DNA from: Pirellulales bacterium
GTDB taxonomy: Bacteria; Planctomycetota; Planctomycetia; Pirellulales; Thermoguttaceae
Length of the DNA: 42,893 nucleotides
Reading direction: 5' to 3'
Assembly (NCBI GenBank): GCA_016931075.1
Contig: JAFGFF010000253.1
Coordinates: forward strand, 1 to 42,893
A model generated the notes under the pieces. The model saw only the letters and a list, made by a program, of their open reading frames with translations. It had not been told where the DNA came from and did not search any database. Shown piece by piece: positions 1-8,303 of this stretch. How positions within the stretch are numbered: position 1 is the first letter of the stretch; every line of letters starts with the position of its first letter. A program made the position numbers and the translations under genes.

Positions 1-151
1 CCAGTTGGGAGTATTCCTCCTCGCTGGGTTCGGGATCGTCGACTAGGGCGTCGCTGAGGCGCACGGGCCGGGCAAACGCCAACGGGGTCGCCGTCGGAGC
101 CGCGCCGGCCTGCTGATAGGCCTTGACGAACGCCTTATCCAACGCGGTCAT
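1..151 (-). CDS. 5' end of an unidentified gene (possible tyrosine-kinase/CpsD-like ATPase)
   Basis: Only the first 50 codons lie in the window, so the product cannot be identified with confidence. The start codon at 151-149 overlaps the stop of the upstream gene as ATGA, which indicates translational coupling. The N-terminus begins MTALDKAFVKAYQQ and becomes acidic (DDPEPSEEEYSQ). Planctomycete CpsD/CapB-type tyrosine kinases can begin with a similar TLDxAFxKAY stretch, and a membrane-anchored partner lies just upstream. That is a weak analogy from memory: no P-loop is visible here. The remainder of the gene is beyond the left edge. Confidence 0.55.
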   Translation of the reverse strand, partial: MTALDKAFVKAYQQAGAAPTATPLAFARPVRLSDALVDDPEPSEEEYSQL

Positions 152-1488
152 GGGGTCGTCCTGACGCCGGGGTTCTGAATCACGCCTTCAAATCGGGCCG
201 TGCCCGTCGTTCCGTAGGCCGGAGCACCGTACGTCGCCGTGCCCGGGTTGTAAGTCGCCGTCGGGTTGTAGCCTGGCGCCGGCTGCCCATAGGGAACGGC
301 CGGTTGGCCGTAGCCGGGTTGCACCATTCCGGGAGCCGGTTGGTTGTACCCAGTGCCGGCCGGCTGACCGTAAGTCGCCGGAGCCGGATTCAGGTACGAA
401 CCGTTGGGCTGACTGCCGTTGGGTTGGCTATAAGGCGGCGCCGACGGCGGATAGGAAGCGTCGGCCGGATTGGGCGTCTGATAGGGCTGCTGTGACCAGC
501 CGGCCGGCGGATACGACGGTGTCTGAACCGGCTGCGGCGGGTTGTAGTTGTAGGGCGCGGGCGCTGTCTCGGGCGTTTGGTTCGGACGTGGGCGGAAAGC
601 CATCCGCTGGTCCGGCTGCGAACGCCAATCTTCAGGGGCACGATTATCCGACCCGTAGGTGGGCGCCGGCGGCACGCTCCCGTCCAACGCCATGACCTGG
701 TTGGCCCCCGTGCGGACCGACGGATCGACGTACGGCGTGTCCGGATATTGGGCCACCGCGCCCGAGGCGCCGTTCAACGCGGCCTGGGCCCGCTCGACCG
801 AAAAACGATCCGCCACGGGCGGTGTGGGTGTCTGGGCGGTTACGCCCGGTGTCACTGGAGCGGGCCAATGGTCCGTGTCGCTATAGTTACGCGCGGGTGG
901 CTCGACCGGCGGCGCGTAGGGCTGGCCCGCTGTGTTTTGATAGCTGGGCGTCTGGTTGGAAGCGAATTCGGGTTGAGTCGGCGGACAGCACGTCCGGGCG
1001 GCTGGGGCGGGCAGGCTCCGAACGACCGAGGGGGACGATTCATTGTTGATCGGCGCGTCCGTGTTCAAGGCGCCGCCCTTCCAGATCGGGGCAACCGGCG
1101 CATCGGGAGCCGGCGGCTCGGGCGACCAGGCGTCGGGTACCGCCGCGGTGTCCGGCGCGGTCGCACGGCCCACGGCAAATCCGAGAATCCCGACCACCAG
1201 CAACACGGCCGCGATGGCGATGCCCAACCGGGGTGAAATCGACTTCGTGACGGTCGAGGAAGAGGCGCCAAGATGACCCGACGTCACGGTCGACGTAGGT
1301 CCGCCCGTCGGAGCATGGCTCGGAGCGTGGCTCAGGGGCGGCTTGCTCGGTGGAGTTGTTGCTGCGTCGAGGTTCGGCACCCGGGCCAATACGTCGGCAT
1401 TGCCTCCCATCCCATAGTAGTCCCTGGCTTCCGCGTTGAACTCCGTGGGTCGGTCAATCGGCCCGTCATACATTCCGTAGTTCTCCAT
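148..1488 (-). CDS. Proline/glutamine/tyrosine-rich membrane-anchored protein
   Basis: A 446-residue protein with no recognised enzymatic domain. The start at 1488 was chosen because a GAGGGGAG Shine-Dalgarno site lies just upstream; the reading frame itself is open further. Residues 1-85 are a short cytoplasmic head (begins MENYGMYDGPIDRP) with a Ser/Thr-rich linker. Around residues 87-108 there is one membrane segment (LGIAIAAVLLVVGILGFAVG). The remainder is low-complexity P/Q/Y/G sequence ending in repeated TYNPG and TATYGAPAYG-like units and a conserved-looking tail (ARFEGVIQNPGVRTTP). The layout suggests an envelope scaffold. Coupling to the next gene through ATGA suggests the two products work together, perhaps in polysaccharide export; this is inference. 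Confidence 0.75.
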   Translation of the reverse strand: MENYGMYDGPIDRPTEFNAEARDYYGMGGNADVLARVPNLDAATTPPSKPPLSHAPSHAPTGGPTSTVTSGHLGASSSTVTKSISPRLGIAIAAVLLVVGILGFAVGRATAPDTAAVPDAWSPEPPAPDAPVAPIWKGGALNTDAPINNESSPSVVRSLPAPAARTCCPPTQPEFASNQTPSYQNTAGQPYAPPVEPPARNYSDTDHWPAPVTPGVTAQTPTPPVADRFSVERAQAALNGASGAVAQYPDTPYVDPSVRTGANQVMALDGSVPPAPTYGSDNRAPEDWRSQPDQRMAFRPRPNQTPETAPAPYNYNPPQPVQTPSYPPAGWSQQPYQTPNPADASYPPSAPPYSQPNGSQPNGSYLNPAPATYGQPAGTGYNQPAPGMVQPGYGQPAVPYGQPAPGYNPTATYNPGTATYGAPAYGTTGTARFEGVIQNPGVRTTP

Positions 1489-1909
1489 AGCGACTCCCCT
1501 CGCTGACAAGCTGGGTCGGAAACCGGGATCTCGTGTTGATAGGGCGGACGCCTCAAGCGCACGGTCCACCGGGACCGCACAACGTCCATCGACTCTATCG
1601 GTATGGGTAATGCCGGTCTTGAGCATTAACGAGCCCTTGGCGATTTTGTAAAGCGGTACGAATGCATAAGCTTGGGTGTCTAGCGAACCTGCGAAGGCCC
1701 GCCCTTTCCAAGTCATTGGGAAGCACCAATTCTCAGCGTTCCCCCGCCCCTTGCCCCCGCCCCCACTCACCACGCCGCTTTTCACCCTGCGGCTCTGCCG
1801 ATATCATGGAAAATTCGGTCGGCCCATATGACGTGCTCTCGAATACCAACCCTCGCGTCCTCCGCGCAAATAACGCATGAACGCGGAAAATAGGCACTAT
1901 GGCGAAATC
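1489..1909. other. Divergent intergenic region between the proline-rich protein gene and alaS
   Basis: About 420 bases separate two divergent starts, so promoters for both directions should be here. I see no repeat of the families found elsewhere in the window and no convincing -35/-10 pair. A minus-strand frame stays open to 1785 but has no ribosome site and no protein-like features, so I do not call it coding. Confidence 0.4.
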
Positions 1910-4531
1910 ATGAAAACCAACGAACTTCGCGAAAAATACCTGGCATTCTTCGAGACGAAGGGCTGCGTCCGCCGCCCTAGCGACGTGCTCGTCCCCCGGT
2001 GGGACCCCTCCGTCCTCTTCACCCCGGCCGGGATGAACCAGTTCAAGGACCACTTCCTGGGCCGCTGCAAGCTCGACTTCACCCGGGCGACCACCTGCCA
2101 AAAATGCCTCCGGACGGGCGACATCGACAACGTCGGCCGCACCGCCTATCACCACACATTCTTCGAGATGCTCGGGAACTTCAGCTTCGGCGACTATTTC
2201 AAACGCGAAGCGATCACCTGGGCGTGGGAGTTCCTGACCGACAAGAAGTGGCTCGGTCTGCCGCCCGAGCAGCTCTCGGCCACCATCTATCTCGACGACG
2301 ACGAGGCGGCCGAGATCTGGCTCAAGCAAGTGAAACTCCCGCCGGAGCGGCTCCAGCGGATCGGCGAGGACGAGAACTTCTGGCCAGCCAGCGCCCCGAG
2401 CCAAGGGCCCGACGGCGTCTGCGGACCGTGCAGCGAAATCTACTTCCACAGCGAGTTCGGCGAGGTCGAAATCTGGAACCTCGTCTTCACCCAGTTCAAC
2501 CGCGTGGGTGATCCGCCCGACAACTTGAGGCCGCTGCCGAGCAAGAACATCGACACGGGCATGGGGTTGGAACGTACGGCCGCCGTGCTTCAGGGCGTCG
2601 AGACGAACTACCACATCGACATCCTCCGCCCGCTGGTCGAAGCGGCCGGCGACGTCTGCGGACGCAAGTACGATCCGGCCAGCGAGGACGGCCGCCGCTT
2701 GCGCCGCATCGCCGATCACGTCCGGGCCTGCACGTTCGCCATCCACGAAAACGTCTATCCCGGCCCCAACAAAGAGAAGTACGTCATCAAGCGGCTCTTG
2801 CGCCGCGCGGTGTTGGACGGCCGTCAGATGGGCCTCGACCGGCCGTTCCTGCACAAGCTGGTCGGCAAGGTGGCCGAAATGATGGCCGAGCCTTATCCCG
2901 AACTCGGCGGCACCATCGAGCGAGTCGCCCAAGTGATCGAAGGCGAGGAGGCCAACTTCCTCGGCACGATCGACGCCGGGCTGGACAAGATCGAAAAGGT
3001 CTTCGCCGCCATGAAACGCGACCGCCGGGGCATGGTCCCGGGGGCCGAAGCGGCCGAGATGTACCAGACCTACGGCTTCCCGCCCGAACTGTTCGAAACG
3101 ATGGCCGCCGAGCACAACCTGGCGTTCGACTGGGACGGCTACCGCAAGGCGATGGAGCAGCACGGCAAGGTCTCGCAGAACCTGGAGGTGGCGGCGGAGT
3201 TGTTCAAGCACGATCCCTTGGCTTCGCTCAAAAAGGCCCTGCACGGCAGCCGGTTCGTCGGATACGAGTCGATGGAAGTCGCCGGCGCGAAGGTCGTCGG
3301 CATCGTGGCGGCCGGGCAGCTTTGCGACAAGGCCGACGAAGTGGACCACGAACACTCGATCCAAGTTATCCTCGACCAGACCCCGTTCTACGGCGAGATG
3401 GGCGGCCAGGTCGGCGACCAGGGCGAAATCGTCGGCAAAGGGTTCCGGTTTGAAGTGACCGACTCACAGGTCGACGGGGCGTTCACCGTACACGTCGGAC
3501 ATCTCCGCGAAGGCCAGATCCGCCTGGACGACGTCGTGACCGCCCGAGTCACCCAGCCGCGGCGACAGGGCATCCGCCGGGCCCACTCGGCCACGCACCT
3601 GCTTCATCACGCCCTGCGGACCCACCTGGGCCAGCACGCCGAGCAGCAGGGCTCCAAGGTCGACGACGACATCCTCCGGTTCGACTTCACCAACCCGAAG
3701 GGCCTCTCGCGCGACGAACTGACGGCGATCGAAAACGAGGTCAACGCCAAAATCCTTCGCGCCGAGCCGGTCGTGTTCGAAAACATGCCGCTGGCCGACG
3801 CCCGAAAGGCCGGCGCGACCATGCTCTTCGGCGAAAAATACCCTGACGTGGTCCGGGTCGTCTCGATGGGCGAGTACAGCAAGGAACTATGCGGTGGGAC
3901 ACACCTGGACAACACGGGCCAGATCGGACTGTTCAAGATCGTCGGCGAAGAAAGCGTTGCGGCCGGCACCCGGCGGATCACGGCCCTGACCGGCATGGCC
4001 GCACTGGAACATGTCCACCAGGCCGAGACCGCGCTGGCCAAGATCACCGGCTTGTTGCGCGTGCCCGTCCAGGAAGCGCCCGACCGGATCGAGGCCCTGA
4101 TGAAAGAAGTCCGCCAGTTCAAGAAACAAGCGGCCGCCGGGCCCAAATCGGGCGGCGTCTCGGTCGACGAGCTGTTGAGCAGCGCCGTAGACCTCTCGGG
4201 CACGAAGCTGATCCTGGCCGACGTGCCCGATGCCACGGCCGACACGCTCCGCCAACTGATCGACCAGATTCGACGCAAGGCGGCCCCCGTGGCCGTGATG
4301 CTGGGCGCCCGTCAGGAGGAAGGCAAGGTGATGCTCATGGCCGGTGTGAGCCGCGACCTGGTCGAGCAGGGCGTCGACTCGGTCCAATGGGTTCGTGCCG
4401 CGGCCAAGCTGGTCCAAGGCGGCGGCGGCGGCCGCCCCGACCTGGCCCAAGCCGGCGGAAAGAATGCGGATAAACTTCCTGACGCCCTGAAGAAAGCCCG
4501 GTCGGAAATCGAGGCGATGCTGAAGAAATAA
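1910..4531 (+). CDS. alaS: Alanyl-tRNA synthetase
   Basis: Class II aminoacyl-tRNA synthetase that charges tRNA-Ala in the cytoplasm and edits mischarged Ser/Gly. The 873 residues match the usual full length of about 875. The start MKTNELREKYLAFFE aligns with the family, so I prefer 1910 over an in-frame ATG at 1877. The catalytic core shows the class II motif 2 region (TTCQKCLRTGDIDNVG, around residue 70) and motif 3 (GMGLERTAAVLQ, around residue 225). The editing domain has its zinc ligands in HSATHLLHH (near residue 560) and CGGTH (residues 661-665). The C-terminal region with its GGGGGRPDLAQAGG motif is present. A long antisense frame on the other strand is a high-G+C artefact. Confidence 0.98.
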   Translation: MKTNELREKYLAFFETKGCVRRPSDVLVPRWDPSVLFTPAGMNQFKDHFLGRCKLDFTRATTCQKCLRTGDIDNVGRTAYHHTFFEMLGNFSFGDYFKREAITWAWEFLTDKKWLGLPPEQLSATIYLDDDEAAEIWLKQVKLPPERLQRIGEDENFWPASAPSQGPDGVCGPCSEIYFHSEFGEVEIWNLVFTQFNRVGDPPDNLRPLPSKNIDTGMGLERTAAVLQGVETNYHIDILRPLVEAAGDVCGRKYDPASEDGRRLRRIADHVRACTFAIHENVYPGPNKEKYVIKRLLRRAVLDGRQMGLDRPFLHKLVGKVAEMMAEPYPELGGTIERVAQVIEGEEANFLGTIDAGLDKIEKVFAAMKRDRRGMVPGAEAAEMYQTYGFPPELFETMAAEHNLAFDWDGYRKAMEQHGKVSQNLEVAAELFKHDPLASLKKALHGSRFVGYESMEVAGAKVVGIVAAGQLCDKADEVDHEHSIQVILDQTPFYGEMGGQVGDQGEIVGKGFRFEVTDSQVDGAFTVHVGHLREGQIRLDDVVTARVTQPRRQGIRRAHSATHLLHHALRTHLGQHAEQQGSKVDDDILRFDFTNPKGLSRDELTAIENEVNAKILRAEPVVFENMPLADARKAGATMLFGEKYPDVVRVVSMGEYSKELCGGTHLDNTGQIGLFKIVGEESVAAGTRRITALTGMAALEHVHQAETALAKITGLLRVPVQEAPDRIEALMKEVRQFKKQAAAGPKSGGVSVDELLSSAVDLSGTKLILADVPDATADTLRQLIDQIRRKAAPVAVMLGARQEEGKVMLMAGVSRDLVEQGVDSVQWVRAAAKLVQGGGGGRPDLAQAGGKNADKLPDALKKARSEIEAMLKK

Positions 4532-4544
4532 AGAAAGAAACAAA

Positions 4545-4743
4545 GGAAACCGCGGATGAACGCAGATAGACGCAGATGAAAAGAGGAAAGGGGCCACAGA
4601 TAAACACAGATCAACACAGATGATGCAGAGAGGGGCACTCACTCTATCCTCATTTCAGTTTCAGACAATCTGCGTTAATTTGCGTTCATCCGCGGTTTCC
4701 TTTCCTTCTTTCTCTGTGTTCATCCGTGTTCATCTGTGGCCCC
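4545..4743. repeat. Two interleaved inverted repeats built of 10-base units (A-B-A'-B' order)
   Basis: Arm A (4545-4577, with the unit ACGCAGAT at 10-base spacing) pairs with A' (4668-4700) over 33 bases with about three mismatches. Arm B (4590-4622, unit ACACAGAT at 10-base spacing) pairs with B' (4711-4743) over 33 bases with a few mismatches. The order A, B, A', B' means the two pairings cross, as in a pseudoknot; they cannot both form as nested hairpins. The element fills the gap between alaS and the RidA gene and ends 30 bases before the latter's start. It belongs to an interspersed class rich in GATGAACGCAGAT that I recognise from planctomycete genomes. Confidence 0.85.
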
Positions 4744-4773
4744 TTCCTTTCAACAACCAAGAAGGATTCTCCC

Positions 4774-5247
4774 ATGACCGCTGAAGCGAATTTGAAGAAG
4801 AAACTGGACGAACTGGGCCTGGCGATGCCGGCGGCGTCGGAGCCGAAGGGCGTGTATCGGCCGATCATCGTGGTCGGCAACATGGCCTACACGGCCGGGC
4901 ATCTGCCGATCGACGCCGAGGGCAAAATGGTCACCGGACGCGTGGGCGACGACCTGGACCTGGACGCCGGCTATCGGGCGGCCCAACTCGCCGGACTGGG
5001 CATCCTCGCCACGCTCCAAAAGGCACTGGGCGACCTGGGACGCGTCCGCCGGCTGGTCAAACTGCTGGGCCTGGTCAACTCGACCCTCGACTTCACCCAA
5101 CACCCGGCTGTGATCAACGGTGCGAGCGAACTCTTGGCCGAGGTCTTCGGTCCCGACGCCGGCGTCGCCGCCCGAAGCGCCTTCGGCGCCGGCTCCCTCC
5201 CGCTCGGCGCGGCCGTCGAGATCGAAGCCATCTTTGAAGTCGAGTAA
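4774..5247 (+). CDS. RidA/YjgF-family protein
   Basis: A 157-residue protein of the RidA superfamily. Classical RidA hydrolyses reactive enamine/imine intermediates from PLP enzymes; this longer YjgF-like subgroup is less well defined. The start at 4774 has a GAAGGA Shine-Dalgarno site seven bases upstream. Family features are the early strand with VGNMAYTAGHLPID, the central helix (AAQLAGLGILATLQKALGDL) and the C-terminal segment with ARSAFGAGSLPLGAAVEIEA. The Arg that normally binds substrate in canonical RidA (in the IADRxxxN region) is not obvious, so deaminase activity should not be assumed. The gene is convergent with the esterase gene, whose extended frame runs antisense through its last 277 bases. 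Confidence 0.9.
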   Translation: MTAEANLKKKLDELGLAMPAASEPKGVYRPIIVVGNMAYTAGHLPIDAEGKMVTGRVGDDLDLDAGYRAAQLAGLGILATLQKALGDLGRVRRLVKLLGLVNSTLDFTQHPAVINGASELLAEVFGPDAGVAARSAFGAGSLPLGAAVEIEAIFEVE

Positions 5248-6509
5248 TACGGGTGTACGGGTGCCACTACTGCCCCAACGGGGCTTGGTTCTCCCAGCCC
5301 AGGGCAACGCCCTGGGGATTCGGGTCGGCAACGCGCATGTTTTCGGGCCAACGGCCCAACAGTTCGGCGAACGGTTGGCCCGTTGGGCCGATACATTCGA
5401 TACTGCGTCGAATCGGTCCCCAGGGCGGCGCCCTGGGCTGGGAGAACGGCTGGGCCTTCGGCCCGTAAACTCCACGACTCGAGCGTCTTCTGAATGACCG
5501 GCCAGGCCTTGTCTGGATAGAACTGGTGACCGTCGTCGCCGGTGACGAGGGTGATGCGGTTGGGGTGTCCGGAGGCGGCGAAGATGCGCCGAGCCGCGCG
5601 GACTCCGGCCTGGACGCCTTCGAATCGGGCGATGCGGTCTTTTCGGCCCGCGACGACGATCAGATTCCGCGGCGCGATCAGCCCCGCCAGGTCGGGCATG
5701 TCGGCCGTTTTCAGGATGCCCGGCAGATAGCCGCACGCGCAGTGACGCTTGTACAGCCAGGTCGACTCGAACGTGCCGAACGAGCAGGAGACGACGGCCA
5801 GCCGGATCCGCGGGTCGACGCACGCCGCGTAGAAGCTGACCGTGCCGCCGGTCGAGTTGCCCATGCAGGCGATCCGCCGGGCGTCCAGCTCGGGCCTCGT
5901 GGCGATGAAATCGACCGTCCGCATTACGTCGAACACTCGCTGGCCGGTCAGCGGTCGCCCCTTGAGCAGTTCTCGCAAGGCGAGTTCATCACACTTCACG
6001 CCCTTTTCTGCCCGGACGCCGAAACCGCGTTGCTCAATGACGACGGCGGCCCAACCGTGGCGGACGGCCTGCAAGGCCAGGTCGCGCCCTCCGGCGACCG
6101 ACTTGCGTTCGGCTTCGTTGCGTGCTCTGCCTAGCGAGATGTGCATGCCGGGCGAGTGCCCTTGCAGGCAGATCATCACCGGCCAGGGGCCCTTTTTCCC
6201 CTTTGGCACGAGCAAGTAGCCTGGCACGGTCTGGCTCGGCTCGGACTCGAACCGGAATCGCTGGACCGTGTACGTCTCCGTCTCTTCATCGGGCTCAACG
6301 GTCGCCTGGACTGCATGGTTCCACTCGCTCGGCACGGCCAGGATCTTGCGCAGCCGCCGGCGCAGCCCGGTCTGCCACGCAGTGAAGTCCTTCGAGCCTT
6401 CGAACGCCCATTCGGGCTTAGGCACAGGCGTTCGTTCAGCAGCCAGCACGTCGGGGCATGCAACAAGTGCGATGAGCAGTATCCAGGCGATCGGTTTCCA
6501 GGTGAGCAT
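4971..6509 (-). CDS. Secreted alpha/beta-hydrolase (acetyl-esterase/dienelactone-hydrolase type) with a repeat-derived C-terminal tail
   Basis: A 512-residue frame starting MLTWKPIAWILLIALVACP, a signal peptide cut near VLA-AE. Residues 30-346 form an alpha/beta-hydrolase with an oxyanion-region LQGHSPG, nucleophile elbow GNSTGG, an acid near VVAGRKDR and a late His in GDDGHQFYP. This suits a periplasmic esterase acting on acylated carbohydrate; the substrate is unknown. The fold should end near residue 346 (Trp codon at 5474-5472). From there the frame enters the repeat at 5272-5468 and then runs antisense into the RidA gene, adding about 166 residues of Arg/Pro/Ser-rich sequence with no fold. 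The native stop was probably lost when the repeat inserted. The upstream ATG at 6617 lacks protein-like sequence, so 6509 was chosen. Confidence 0.8.
   Translation of the reverse strand: MLTWKPIAWILLIALVACPDVLAAERTPVPKPEWAFEGSKDFTAWQTGLRRRLRKILAVPSEWNHAVQATVEPDEETETYTVQRFRFESEPSQTVPGYLLVPKGKKGPWPVMICLQGHSPGMHISLGRARNEAERKSVAGGRDLALQAVRHGWAAVVIEQRGFGVRAEKGVKCDELALRELLKGRPLTGQRVFDVMRTVDFIATRPELDARRIACMGNSTGGTVSFYAACVDPRIRLAVVSCSFGTFESTWLYKRHCACGYLPGILKTADMPDLAGLIAPRNLIVVAGRKDRIARFEGVQAGVRAARRIFAASGHPNRITLVTGDDGHQFYPDKAWPVIQKTLESWSLRAEGPAVLPAQGAALGTDSTQYRMYRPNGPTVRRTVGPLARKHARCRPESPGRCPGLGEPSPVGAVVAPVHPYYSTSKMASISTAAPSGREPAPKALRAATPASGPKTSAKSSLAPLITAGCWVKSRVELTRPSSLTSRRTRPRSPSAFWSVARMPSPASWAAR
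5272..5468. repeat. Composite palindromic element (three inverted-repeat blocks)
   Basis: The left block (5272-5334) begins GCCCCAACGGGGC and contains CCCAGGGC-AAC-GCCCTGGG. A central block (about 5344-5392) has GGGCCAACGGCCCAAC facing GTTGGCCCGTTGGGCC. The right block (about 5408-5468) is the inverted counterpart of the left, with CCCAGGGC-GGC-GCCCTGGG followed by the inverted CTGGGAGAAC and GGGCCTTCGGCCC. A second copy of the left block starts at 42832. The element lies between the convergent RidA and esterase genes and is translated as part of the esterase frame. Confidence 0.85.
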
Positions 6510-6660
6510 GGCTCGTTTTCCGCAAGACCTCTGGCGCCTTTGGCAACCCGATAGCCAGGCTGACGGGATCACCCGTGATTCCCTTCCATTGTACCTTGGC
6601 GACGGCAGATGGTCCAAGTGCGTCTTTCATGAAATGTCCGCCGGTAGCATAACTCCCGGC

Positions 6661-7141
6661 ATGAAGGAACATATTGTACCTCTCATGGACGTGGCCAGAC
6701 GCGAATTGCGGAAGCTGGTTGAGTCGGGCACGCGCCCAGTGCGTGTGGTCCGGCGGGCCTTGATCCTGTTGAAGTCCGATGCGGGTCTCACGGATCTGCA
6801 AATTGTCGAGCACGTTGGATGTGCGGAACGCACGGTCCGGGACGTGTTGTGATAGGGGTTTGGAAGGAACGCTGTACGACGCGCCGCACCCCTTCTGAAG
6901 CGGATCGTCTGACATCACACGCTAAAACACGCCCGTTGGCTGAACATGGCCGATTAAAATCTCGGTGCTTACGAAACAACGCCTGACCCGACGCCTTGCG
7001 GCGTTGGAAAACGTACAATGTCATGCCGCGGTCTGGTCTCGCAACCGCATCCGTCGAAAAGCAACCCTTCGTTGGACTTTCAACCCTATGGACGCTCGGC
7101 GAGTATTCCCCGAACGGTACCGGCATATACTTGGTGGATGA
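6661..7141 (+). pseudogene. Remnant of an IS630-type transposase
   Basis: Two parts of one protein type can be read. At 6661-6852 a frame beginning MKEHIVPLMDVARRELRKL gives VRRALILLKSDAGLTDLQIVEHVG and ERTVRDV, which resembles the N-terminal helix-turn-helix of IS630-family transposases (ARILLKADEGLTDAQIAEALGVS type). It hits a stop at 6850-6852, and the next motif, GLEGTLYDAPHP, continues in another frame to about 6891. At about 6970-7141 a third stretch reads RLTRRLAALENVQ, then KATLRWTFNPMDARRVFPERY, resembling the family C-terminus (WxFTTxDARIKLKRLYP). The catalytic DDE core is missing between them. The element is frameshifted and internally deleted. No terminal repeats were found. Confidence 0.6.
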
Positions 7142-7255
7142 AGTATTAGTACGCCTATCTGATCTCCTACGGCATTCGCGTCCTGGGCAGGCTTATGCTG
7201 TGCGCCTAGGCTAACCGGTGTCTTGCTGATGGCACCCTGTTGTGCGTTCTTTCCG

Positions 7256-8281
7256 TCACTGCGTTTTGAACAACTCTTTCGCGTTCTTAACTGGCTTGCG
7301 CGTCCAGGTTTCTGGAAGAGGGCGGGAGACCAGGTAAACAAAGGACACGATCAGGATGAGCCAGCCGATCCGTCGGGACCAGTAGGTGTGCAGGACCAAG
7401 ACCAGGGGGGTGAACCCGATGCGGTCTCCCTCTTCCCCGCCGGCGATGGTCGACATGGCCTCAAGGCTCTCGGGCTTGAATCGCCCTTCGACCGAATAGA
7501 CCGCTCCGTCGGCCATCAGATAGTGGCCCCGGGCAACCGGTCGGCTCTCGCTACCACTGTGGTAGCTCATCAATGCCTTCGAGCCCTCGGGATTGGCCAG
7601 GATCTCGTCGAGTGTCAAATCAACCGGAGCATTCCACGGAATGGTCGAATCAGCAATCTCGACAACCATCACGGTGCGGGACGGGCCGTCCTTGATATCC
7701 TCTTTGGTAACCGTGCCCTTGTCAGGCCAGACCGTGCCCGGCCCGGTCACGGCCACGAAGTCCGTGGTAAATGCGTTCAATGTGGGACCACAAGGGCAAT
7801 GAAAGCAAGACGGCGCTACCGCGGCCACCTTCGTATTGTTCAGGCTATCCCACGGCTCGTCCAAACGAATTCTCTTGTACAGATCGCCTTGTTCAAGATA
7901 CGGCAACAGCAGCACCCGCCAACTGTGCATCGGCATTCCATCCTCGTCGCGAACACAAGCCGGTGGGAAACTACCGTGGTCGGCATGATATTCCTGAAGA
8001 GCGGCTCCGATTTGCCTCAGGTTACATTGACACATCACTCGACGCACCACCGATCTAGGTGTAACAAAAGCGGGCAATAGGAGAGTAATAATCAACGGAG
8101 CAAGCAACAAGAACAGAAGCACCGTGTTTTGACACGACGGTATCCGATAGCTCGCCACGCGAAAGCCCACGATTATACACGCCAGATACCCCACCGCCAG
8201 CAGCCCCCCCAGCCCGCCAAGACCCAGCGCAGCGGCGACCACAACGAAGAGGAGCAGGAGGGTTTTGAGGGTGTACTGCAT
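7256..8281 (-). CDS. DUF1559-like membrane protein, copy 1 of 3
   Basis: A 341-residue protein. Its start MQYTLKTLLLLFVVVAAALG is a membrane segment shared with the next two genes. Residues 30-75 hold a second hydrophobic stretch. The middle resembles the planctomycete DUF1559 (PulG-like) domain: CQCNLRQIGAALQEYHADHG, SFPPACV, HSWRVLLLPYLEQGDLY and LDEPWDSLNN, then a CPCG pair and VAVTGPGTVWPD. A C-terminal segment gives YLMADGAVYSVEG, like the family's final DG motif, and a last membrane helix (WLILIVSFVYLVSRPLPE). DUF1559 proteins are pilin-like and very abundant in planctomycetes; function is unknown. The start was placed at the ATG shared with its paralogues, not the longer frame to 8401. 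Confidence 0.85.
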   Translation of the reverse strand: MQYTLKTLLLLFVVVAAALGLGGLGGLLAVGYLACIIVGFRVASYRIPSCQNTVLLFLLLAPLIITLLLPAFVTPRSVVRRVMCQCNLRQIGAALQEYHADHGSFPPACVRDEDGMPMHSWRVLLLPYLEQGDLYKRIRLDEPWDSLNNTKVAAVAPSCFHCPCGPTLNAFTTDFVAVTGPGTVWPDKGTVTKEDIKDGPSRTVMVVEIADSTIPWNAPVDLTLDEILANPEGSKALMSYHSGSESRPVARGHYLMADGAVYSVEGRFKPESLEAMSTIAGGEEGDRIGFTPLVLVLHTYWSRRIGWLILIVSFVYLVSRPLPETWTRKPVKNAKELFKTQ

Positions 8282-8303
8282 CAACGTGTTCTCACAAGCA
8301 CAA

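Noticed and set aside
148-1488. A secreted collagen-like or S-layer protein reading of the proline-rich protein
   Set aside because: There is no Gly-X-Y periodicity and no signal peptide, only an internal membrane anchor.
1733-3364. A 543-codon open frame antisense to alaS
   Set aside because: High G+C leaves the opposite strand open; the sequence is a translation shadow and alaS is unambiguous.
4545-4743. CRISPR-like array from the evenly spaced ACGCAGAT units
   Set aside because: Units recur every 10 bases with no spacers and the block is an inverted repeat; no cas gene is in the window.
6237-6262. Possible tRNA T-loop (GGACTCGAACC)
   Set aside because: It lies inside the esterase gene and no acceptor or anticodon arm can be paired around it.
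6661-6852. An independent small helix-turn-helix regulator
   Set aside because: Further pieces of an IS630-type transposase follow in other frames (GLEGTLYDAPHP and the WTFNPMDARR region), so this is an IS remnant.
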